A stretch of DNA of 64,000 nt. Source: Plectonema radiosum NIES-515 (lineage in GTDB: Bacteria > Cyanobacteriota > Cyanobacteriia > Cyanobacteriales > Nostocaceae). The notes beneath the pieces were generated by a model. It was not told where the DNA came from. It worked only from the letters and a program-made list of their open reading frames with translations, and searched no databases. Where the stretch lies: the NCBI RefSeq assembly GCF_025753815.1, contig NZ_JAOWRF010000276.1, positions 50,195 through 114,194 of the forward strand, written 5' to 3'. This document shows, one piece after another, positions 58,156 to 64,000 of this stretch. Every line of letters begins with the position of its first letter. Position 1 is the first letter of the stretch. Both the position numbers and the translations under genes were made by a program.

Positions 58156-59037
58156 TTACTCCTCATCATCATCAGGCAAATACAAACTACTACTATCAGT
58201 TGGTCGAGCGTGTAAATACATCTCCGTAATCGCCACCGAACTATGCCCCAGTGTTTTCTGTAATAGGTGAATCGGCGCACCTCTATCAAGACTGTGGGAA
58301 GCGTGGCTGTGCCGCAGCCAGTGGGGGCTAACGTTACCCTCAATGCCTGCCCGTGTTGCCGCATTCTTCACAATATGAAACACCATACTACGGCACAAAT
58401 GACCGCCCTTAGCAGAAACAAACACCGGGTCGTCTTTACGGGCATTGTTCTTAAGTTCGTTAATTTCGCGCCAGATACCTTTGCCTACCAGCACAGTTCT
58501 GGTTTTATCGCCCTTACCAAACACAGTAATTTGACCACCGTCACCCCGTGCTTTCAGGTCACGCCACTTCAGGGCACAGAGTTCCGACACTCGCAAACCC
58601 GCAAAGTAGAGCAGTCGAACCAGAGTGCGATCGCGTACCCGCGTTGCGCGTTGCGCTTCGTGCGGATTTATCGAAGTAGCGTTGATGATGTTATGTACTT
58701 CTTCTTCGGTTAAAATGCGCTCTGCCAATCGATTTTTTGCTGTTGGGGACTTAACTAATATGCCCAAATTGGATGATATTACTCCTAATTCTTTGGCGAA
58801 AGAGAACAGACTTTTAATTGCCCCTACTGCTACACGAAGAGAATTATTAGAACAAGCGTTGCTCATTTCCCACAATTGAAAGTCCATGAGGGTGACATCA
58901 GCTAGGGGCTTATCACCGACATGACGAAAGAACCGTTGGGCATAGCGACGATACCCATCGATGGTGTTGACACTTTTGCCATGCAGCCAAAGCTCAACGA
59001 GTTCTGTGTTAGTGAGGGTAGGTGAACTATTCAACAT
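58156..59037 (-). CDS. Tyrosine recombinase (XerC/D-like integrase)
   Basis: The 293-residue protein has an N-terminal SAM-like core-binding domain (about residues 10-95) and a catalytic domain with the R-K-H-R-H-Y set: G-L-R-V-S-E-L, a Lys in the T-V-F-G-K-G-D-K-T beta-hairpin, H-W-L-R-H-S-H-A, L-G-H-S-S-V-A-I-T and the nucleophile Tyr in E-M-Y-L-H. It resembles element integrases more than host XerC/D. Residues around P-H-E-A-Q-R-A-T-R-V appear to be an extra loop, encoded by GC-rich repeat words. It suggests integration or multimer resolution of the surrounding element; no attachment sites were found. Confidence 0.88.
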   Translation of the reverse strand: MLNSSPTLTNTELVELWLHGKSVNTIDGYRRYAQRFFRHVGDKPLADVTLMDFQLWEMSNACSNNSLRVAVGAIKSLFSFAKELGVISSNLGILVKSPTAKNRLAERILTEEEVHNIINATSINPHEAQRATRVRDRTLVRLLYFAGLRVSELCALKWRDLKARGDGGQITVFGKGDKTRTVLVGKGIWREINELKNNARKDDPVFVSAKGGHLCRSMVFHIVKNAATRAGIEGNVSPHWLRHSHASHSLDRGAPIHLLQKTLGHSSVAITEMYLHARPTDSSSLYLPDDDEE

Positions 59038-59144
59038 TGCTTATTCTTATGTTGAATCTACCTTTATTAAACCTTATTGGGACAACGTTTTCATGTCGGT
59101 CAACAAACTTCGTCGTGAAAAAAGTCGAAGTATGCGTTTTTCGC

Positions 59145-59711
59145 CTACTTAACCGGATGATAAAGTCCATCATCACCAAAGCGCCAACCAACAGGACTTG
59201 GGTCTTTACGACGACACCAAATTTCAAACTCAGCCGGGGTGTTGTTTTGTCGCTCACGAGTTAGGGTTGCTACATCAATTCCCAATCTTTTAGCTAAATT
59301 TTCACCTGTGTAGGGTTGAAGTTCTAGCTGTGGCGGATGATAATTAAAAGCTTGCCTCCGATTATTCGTATATGACCGCTGTCCAAGTGTTGTTATTGCT
59401 CCTTCAATTTTTGCCAACCGCAACGCGAATTCTTCTAGCTTCTGCTCCAACGAGCTTAGTCTGTTATTGTCTACACCATTGTCTACACGTTCATCTATAC
59501 GATTGGCGAGGTGGTGTAATTGAGCTTCGAGTTGGGGAAGACGAGTTTCTACACCGTCTTCTGTACCCTCGACTGAACCCAGTACTTGGCGCAATCCGAG
59601 TATGACCAAATCGGTGGCGGTGGTGTTACGATAAGAAGCAACTTTGCGAAGTGCTGCTGTTAAAGTTTTGGGCAGTTTAAAGTTAATTGATTCCCGTTCA
59701 ATTCTCCCCAT
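59145..59711 (-). CDS. Ribbon-helix-helix protein with coiled coil
   Basis: The first 50 residues (M-G-R-I-E-R-E-S-I-N-F-K-L-P-K-T-L-T, then T-A-T-D-L-V-I-L-G-L-R) are a typical RHH DNA-binding fold with an extended strand and two helices. A coiled coil follows (L-E-A-Q-L-H-H-L-A-N-R-I), then a C-terminal domain with L-A-K-R-L-G-I-D-V-A-T-L-T-R-E-R, which looks like a HTH or plasmid-control module. ATG 59711 is chosen; a GTG at 59723 four codons upstream is preceded by GGGTACATAA. The protein likely controls plasmid or element maintenance, or the neighbouring recombinase. Upstream lies a fragment of another gene. Confidence 0.75.
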   Translation of the reverse strand: MGRIERESINFKLPKTLTAALRKVASYRNTTATDLVILGLRQVLGSVEGTEDGVETRLPQLEAQLHHLANRIDERVDNGVDNNRLSSLEQKLEEFALRLAKIEGAITTLGQRSYTNNRRQAFNYHPPQLELQPYTGENLAKRLGIDVATLTRERQNNTPAEFEIWCRRKDPSPVGWRFGDDGLYHPVK

Positions 59712-59751
59712 CTCTACACCCACTTATGTACCCAGGTGCAGACATTTTACA

Positions 59752-59880
59752 GCAAAGGTTGAGGTCAATTTCGTCAATCAGCACCACAGAGTGGGCAATT
59801 TGTTGTCTAACAAACTCGTAGAAAATGGGAAATACTGATTGTTCTCCAGCTGACATCTCTACAATGTCGTCGGAATGCAT
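59752..59880 (-). pseudogene. Fragment of an AAA/ABC-type ATPase
   Basis: The minus-strand frame reads M-S-A-G-E-Q-S-V-F-P-I-F-Y-E-F-V-R-Q-Q-I-A and S-V-V-L-I-D-E-I-D-L-N-L. That is the signature and Walker B segment of SMC-like AAA ATPases, but the sequence ends right after it, where unrelated sequence and the RHH gene begin. No Walker A or other domain is present, so only about 40 residues survive. A former gene was probably cut by recombination at about 59750. Confidence 0.65.
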
Positions 59881-59989
59881 GGCATCAACAGGTTAGCAAA
59901 TGCCGGGTGAGGTATAATTTTACTCTAATAACGTCCTCCCAAACTGTAAGCACAAATGGACTGTGCGCTTTGCTAAGAAAGACTAAAAT

Positions 59990-61051
59990 ATGGTTAACCT
60001 AGAAGCTGAAGATCGCAAACAATTAATAACTCTCCTAAAAGATTTACCAGAACTGGCTACAGAGCGATCGCGCTTTTCAATTTTGGAGATAGCAGGTTTA
60101 AAACAGTTATCACCAATGATTGACCTTTCTGGTGCTTCATTTGTAGCAGTTAGTGGGATAGTTAGCTATCTGTCTAGTTACGGGCGTTTAACTTATGACC
60201 ACGAAGCATTAGGGCTGTTCTTGAATACTTTGAAAAGCTTTATGGGAGTGCAGCAGCAAGCATTTCTGGATATGCTGCTGACTAAATATGACATGATGAC
60301 CCCAATTGCAGCGTTACCTGCAATCAATGACTGGCGAGGGAAAGAAACCACTACAGATATATTAGAGAAAATTATTGGTGAGAATACGCTGCGCCCTATC
60401 TCATTCTTGCAACAGGGACTTCAGGCAGCACGATCAGTTGCTTATATTGGAGTACGGACTAGCCAGGAACGCTGGTCAGGTACAGGGTTTGTTGTAACTC
60501 AGAATTTATTATTAACTAATAATCACGTTCTACCTAGTTCAGATTTACTGCCAGGTACAATTTTTCGTTTTAATTACGAGGAGAATTTTCAGGGGGAAGC
60601 TCAAACAACTGATGAGTATCGCCCTAAACCCAATGGAATTTTTCATACCAACCAAACTCTTGATTATACTTTAGTTGAACTTGAAGGAGAACCTGGAAAA
60701 AAATGGGGTTGGTTGCCACTAATGCCTAAAAGAATTAGTAGTGGTGGCAGAGTCAATATTATTCAGCACCCATCGGGACAAGCCAAGCAAATTTCACTAC
60801 AGAACAATTTTGTTGAATACGTAGGCGGCAATGTGATGCAGTATATAACCTCCACCTTGCCTGGTTCTTCTGGCTCTCCAGTCTTTAATGATGCTTGGGA
60901 GGTTGTTGCACTGCACCATGCAGGAGGTGATATCCCTGAACCAACAACCCAGCGACGTTACGTTAGAAACGAAGGCATACTGGTAGGCAGCATCTTGGCT
61001 GACTTACCCTTAGAACTTGTAGACTTGCTTAATGCAGAAATAAATACATAA
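59990..61051 (+). CDS. EAD1-like/trypsin-like protease effector
   Basis: The N-terminal 95 residues (L-I-T-L-L-K-D-L-P, I-L-E-I-A-G-L-K-Q-L, F-V-A-V-S-G-I-V-S-Y-L) match the effector-associated domain 1 pattern. It is followed by a trypsin-like serine protease with catalytic His in L-T-N-N-H-V-L, Asp in L-D-Y-T-L-V-E-L and Ser in P-G-S-S-G-S-P-V, then A-L-H-H-A-G-G. EAD domains recruit effectors to a STAND sensor in ternary conflict systems. This 353-residue protein stands 33 bases before another EAD-type gene. It probably acts when a sensor, which may be outside this window or the NACHT protein, is activated. Confidence 0.85.
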   Translation: MVNLEAEDRKQLITLLKDLPELATERSRFSILEIAGLKQLSPMIDLSGASFVAVSGIVSYLSSYGRLTYDHEALGLFLNTLKSFMGVQQQAFLDMLLTKYDMMTPIAALPAINDWRGKETTTDILEKIIGENTLRPISFLQQGLQAARSVAYIGVRTSQERWSGTGFVVTQNLLLTNNHVLPSSDLLPGTIFRFNYEENFQGEAQTTDEYRPKPNGIFHTNQTLDYTLVELEGEPGKKWGWLPLMPKRISSGGRVNIIQHPSGQAKQISLQNNFVEYVGGNVMQYITSTLPGSSGSPVFNDAWEVVALHHAGGDIPEPTTQRRYVRNEGILVGSILADLPLELVDLLNAEINT

Positions 61052-61084
61052 TTTTAGAGAAATTCTACAAGTATCTAGAGTCCA

Positions 61085-62353
61085 ATGGTTATGGATATCA
61101 AGCCTCGGTTGATACAGTTGCTAATAAATATGCCTGCTACCCAAACCGTTGGGGAGCGTAAAGCGCTTTTAAGTATCGCTGGGTTTGATTATCTGATTGC
61201 TAGAATAAATTCCCTTGAAAAAAGCAATCATGTATTTTTTTCGGAATTGGTTGAACTCGTCTTTTATGAAGGGCAAGCTCAATTATTAAAATTCATTAAT
61301 GCGCTTGCGGCTAGTGGATTGGTCGGTTTGGAAGTTAAGGGGAAACTGAACGATTTTATTGCAGAAATTGCGGCTGTAGATACTCAACAATGGAATAGAG
61401 AACTTATCAATTTTAATCGGAATCAACCAGTTAGTATTCCTTCTACTCCTATGCAAAGTGCGGGACGTTTGGAGGAAGAACAAGATACAAAGCTGATTAT
61501 CCCATCGATTCTTGGAACTAAAGCCTTTGAATTTACAGTTGTAATGGTAGATGCCCAAGGCAAAGAGATTAACTGCCATCGAAGACAAAACCACTATTTA
61601 ACTGAAGACCTTGGGAACAGGGTAACTTTAGAAATGGTCTATATTCCAGGCGGAGAATTTTTGATGGGTTCGCCAGAATCTGAAGGAAAGCGATACTCCA
61701 ATGAAAGACCCCGACATTCAGTAACAGTCAAACCATTTTTCATGAGCAAGCACCCGATTACACAAGCACAGTGGAGAGAAGTTGCTAATTGGTCAGAAGT
61801 TCGTCAAAAGCTCAAAAAAAGCCCATCGCGTAATGGAGGCAAAAGTCATCCTATTAGCCAAATTTCTTGGTTTGATGCTGTTGAGTTTTGCGATCGCTTA
61901 TCTGGAAAAACAGGTCATAGCTATCGTCTTCCGACCGAAGCAGAGTGGGAATACGCCTGTCGTGCTGGAACTACAACCCCTTTCCACTTTGGGGAAACTA
62001 TTACCTCCGATTTAGCTAACTACGATGGTAGTTACCTCTATGGCTCAGAAAAAAAAGGAATTTATCGTGAAAAAACTACTCCAGTGGGTAGTTTGCAGGT
62101 TGCTAATTCCTTTGGACTATTTGATATGCACGGGTTAGTTTGGGAATGGTGCTTAGACCATTGGCATAATAATTATAATAATGCACCTACCAATGAAGAT
62201 GCTTGGCTAGATAGTAGTGAGAATCAAATTCGTGTAATGCGTGGTGGATCATGGTTAAACGACCCATACTCGTGCCGATCAAGTTCCCGCTTACAAAAAA
62301 ATGCAAGTGATAAATCCAATAATATTGGTTTTAGAATTGTTTACTCTCTTTAA
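61085..62353 (+). CDS. EAD1-like/formylglycine-generating-enzyme-fold protein
   Basis: The N-terminus (L-I-Q-L-L-I-N-M-P, L-L-S-I-A-G-F-D-Y-L, F-S-E-L-V-E-L-V) matches the neighbouring gene, so both carry an EAD1-like domain. The C-terminal 230 residues are an FGE-sulfatase fold: M-V-Y-I-P-G-G-E-F-L-M-G-S, H-S-V-T-V-K-P-F-F-M-S-K-H-P-I-T, Y-R-L-P-T-E-A-E-W-E-Y-A-C-R-A-G and R-V-M-R-G-G-S-W-L-N, ending N-N-I-G-F-R-I-V. This fold is used in many conflict proteins for binding rather than for catalysis; the two active-site Cys of true FGE are not both evident. The C-terminal region is where diversity-generating retroelement targets vary. Confidence 0.87.
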   Translation: MVMDIKPRLIQLLINMPATQTVGERKALLSIAGFDYLIARINSLEKSNHVFFSELVELVFYEGQAQLLKFINALAASGLVGLEVKGKLNDFIAEIAAVDTQQWNRELINFNRNQPVSIPSTPMQSAGRLEEEQDTKLIIPSILGTKAFEFTVVMVDAQGKEINCHRRQNHYLTEDLGNRVTLEMVYIPGGEFLMGSPESEGKRYSNERPRHSVTVKPFFMSKHPITQAQWREVANWSEVRQKLKKSPSRNGGKSHPISQISWFDAVEFCDRLSGKTGHSYRLPTEAEWEYACRAGTTTPFHFGETITSDLANYDGSYLYGSEKKGIYREKTTPVGSLQVANSFGLFDMHGLVWEWCLDHWHNNYNNAPTNEDAWLDSSENQIRVMRGGSWLNDPYSCRSSSRLQKNASDKSNNIGFRIVYSL

Positions 62354-62393
62354 GCTGATGTAGTGTAGAAGTATCTTCTATTTTATTTTTAAC

Positions 62394-63776
62394 CTATGCT
62401 ATTTCATCTTCCTTTAAATACGAATCGTCAGAGGTTAGGTGTTGATGCTGTTTACGTGCAGCTAAAGTTTGGCGATATTCATTTGCTTCAGGTGCTGCTT
62501 CAAATTTATCAATCCTCAAAAATCCGGTTTTTTTAACAATTTCTTCCACGGCTTGTTTAATTTCATCCATTGAAACTTTGAAGAACTCTTTCCTTGTATT
62601 AACTACATTCACTCTTTTATCAGCGAAACGCTGATGCAAATTTTCTAATGTATCTGAGGCATCTTCCGAAAATATTTTGAAGTGAATGTCAAATCTAAAG
62701 GGAACTGCGGGGTTCATTTCGCTAATATATTCATCTTCTTTCTGACGATTGGTATTACATATACGGTATACATCTCGTCCAAGAGAGCCAATATTTGAAA
62801 TTATATAAATGTATCCTGATTTGAGCTTTCTCGATTCAGAAATAGCCCTCTCTTTATCACTTTTATCTTGAAGTAATTGTTGCTTTAGTTGTTGAATCTG
62901 AGACTGTAGCTGTTTTAGCTTTTCATCTTCAGATTGTTCTATCTTTTCTATTTGTTGTTGAAGCTGTTCAAGCTCTTGTTGATGAAGATTTTCTCTTTCT
63001 TCAGCTTCTTCAGCTTTCTTTCTTACTTTATCAAGAGCTTGATTTTCTTTATTTTGCTTTTTAATTTCTTGCTCTTTGTCGCGCTCTTGCTGTTTTTTAT
63101 ACTCTAACTCATACTGAATATCTAATTCTATTAACTTAAGTTGTAAATATTCTGGAGAGATTTTACACTCTATCGTCTTTAACAATTTATTTATTTTAAC
63201 AAAAGTATTATTTAGATTTTTCTTGAAAGAATCAACGTTATTGTATTTCACCTCTTTAATTGCATACTTGCACCGATCTTCAAAGGCGAACTCTACCACT
63301 TTGAGAAGATCAGTTATCATTTTTTTACCTTCTCTTTTACTTTCCCTTACACTCCATTGAGTATCACAAATATAAGCTTGATTATTTCCTCGCATTCTTT
63401 CCTGTTGTGATTTGATCTCACGAAGCCTAAGCAGATAATCTCCAGAACTTATAAAGTCATATTTTGGTTCATAAGAATCTATGGACTGAAGATATGCTTT
63501 TGCATCAAGCTCACGTACTTTTTGCGTTATATTTCTGATTTGGATATTTAGGGATTCCTTTTGGTTTTCGAGTTCAGCAACCTCGCCTTGTTTTAGACGA
63601 ATGTTTAATTCTAATTCCCGTTCATAAACCTCTTTGTTATCTAATGTGTCATACTTGCGTAACTTCTTCCTCAGCCGAGACTCTTGAATTAGGGCTTGTG
63701 CCAATGCAGCAATAAGCCCAGCTACTAATATCACTAAGCCTAGAAGTGTTAATGACATAGAACCTAGTATTTCCAC
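62394..63776 (-). CDS. Membrane-anchored coiled-coil protein with GIY-YIG-like end (DUF4041/T5orf172 type)
   Basis: The 460-residue protein has an N-terminal membrane helix (T-L-L-G-L-V-I-L-V-A-G-L-I), a DUF4041-like region (about residues 45-215, with S-G-D-Y-L-L-R-L), a long coiled coil (about 215-335) and a C-terminal T5orf172/GIY-YIG-like domain, G-Y-I-Y-I-I-S-N-I-G-S-L-G-R-D-V-Y-R. The usual Y-K-I-G-M-T-x-R of that family is Y-R-I-C-N-T-N-R, so the nuclease may be altered. GTG 63776 has AAAGG in front; ATG 63758 is an alternative. Proteins of this plan occur in phage and in defence islands. It converges with the EAD-FGE gene, ending 40 bases from it. Confidence 0.78.
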   Translation of the reverse strand: MEILGSMSLTLLGLVILVAGLIAALAQALIQESRLRKKLRKYDTLDNKEVYERELELNIRLKQGEVAELENQKESLNIQIRNITQKVRELDAKAYLQSIDSYEPKYDFISSGDYLLRLREIKSQQERMRGNNQAYICDTQWSVRESKREGKKMITDLLKVVEFAFEDRCKYAIKEVKYNNVDSFKKNLNNTFVKINKLLKTIECKISPEYLQLKLIELDIQYELEYKKQQERDKEQEIKKQNKENQALDKVRKKAEEAEERENLHQQELEQLQQQIEKIEQSEDEKLKQLQSQIQQLKQQLLQDKSDKERAISESRKLKSGYIYIISNIGSLGRDVYRICNTNRQKEDEYISEMNPAVPFRFDIHFKIFSEDASDTLENLHQRFADKRVNVVNTRKEFFKVSMDEIKQAVEEIVKKTGFLRIDKFEAAPEANEYRQTLAARKQHQHLTSDDSYLKEDEIA

Positions 63777-63922
63777 TTATGTACCTTTTTACTTAGCTTA
63801 GAGTATTTTTTAGAACTTATGGCAAGATAGTTTTGAGATAATTAGCGATCGCTCATACTAAAATTTAGACACTAGCATTTATCGTCAAAGCTAATAGGGG
63901 CGATTCTGAGCATTTCCCCACA

Positions 63923-64000
63923 ATGGCAGTTCAATTACACCTCGGTCAGTGGTTGCTGCTGTCGCCTAATTGTATTCAAGTAGAGACGCTTATGCAATTG
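63923..64000 (+). CDS. Start of a gene running off the window
   Basis: An ATG at 63923 opens 26 codons (M-A-V-Q-L-H-L-G-Q-W-L-L-L-S-P-N) that continue past the last base. The family cannot be told from this. A HIP1 site lies about 80 bases before. No strong ribosome-binding site is visible. Confidence 0.3.
   Translation, partial: MAVQLHLGQWLLLSPNCIQVETLMQL

Overview
The window comes from a filamentous, probably heterocyst-forming (Nostocales-type) cyanobacterium. The signs are many HIP1 octamers (GCGATCGC), heptameric TTAGCNN short tandem repeats, GC-rich palindromic repeats sitting even inside genes, and protein families typical of that group. No rRNA, tRNA or CRISPR array was seen. The content is accessory: secretion, conjugation and conflict genes, which fits a plasmid, an integrative element or a genomic island.

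Layout. (1) 1-24327: one giant open frame, cut at its 5' end by the window, for a mosaic secreted protein of more than 8100 residues. It holds CARDB repeats, Ig/cadherin-like repeats, an RHS-like block, a dockerin-like pair, beta-propellers, an alpha/beta-hydrolase, a NUC1-type nuclease, a metalloprotease-like domain, eight PKD repeats, six Calx-beta repeats and a C-terminal cap. On the opposite strand of this gene lies a complete pentapeptide-repeat gene (17893-18417), codon-for-codon in register. This is the most unusual feature of the window. (2) 24546-30705: a type I secretion set made of a parvulin-like PPIase (frameshifted), a CNB/C39-like/ABC exporter and an HlyD-type adaptor (C-terminal frameshift), presumably serving the giant protein. 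(3) 31488-49643: a VirB/VirD4-type type IV secretion operon in the order B2, B3, B4, B5-like, B6, B8, B10, B9-like, transglycosylase-like, a small membrane protein, VirD4, two unrecognised genes and an AAA+ ATPase. No relaxase was recognised. (4) 49893-64000: a conflict/defence island with a NACHT NTPase that looks N-terminally clipped, a haem-oxygenase-like diiron protein, an unrecognised frameshifted gene, a Septu-like ATPase/HNH pair, a tyrosine recombinase, an RHH DNA-binding protein, a shred of an AAA ATPase, two adjacent genes with EAD1-like N-termini (one with a trypsin domain, one with a formylglycine-generating-enzyme fold), and a membrane-anchored coiled-coil GIY-YIG-like protein.

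How it may work together (inference). The T1SS genes export the giant adhesin, the T4SS plus recombinase point to transfer of the element, and the right third carries NTPase sensors and EAD-linked effectors of the kind proposed for cyanobacterial ternary conflict systems. Three genes carry apparent single-base frameshifts, two of them at TTTT runs, while the 24-kb gene is intact. Repeats have shaped coding sequence throughout: stop codons supplied by TTAGCNN repeats, palindromic repeats translated in frame, and tandemly duplicated gene 3' ends.
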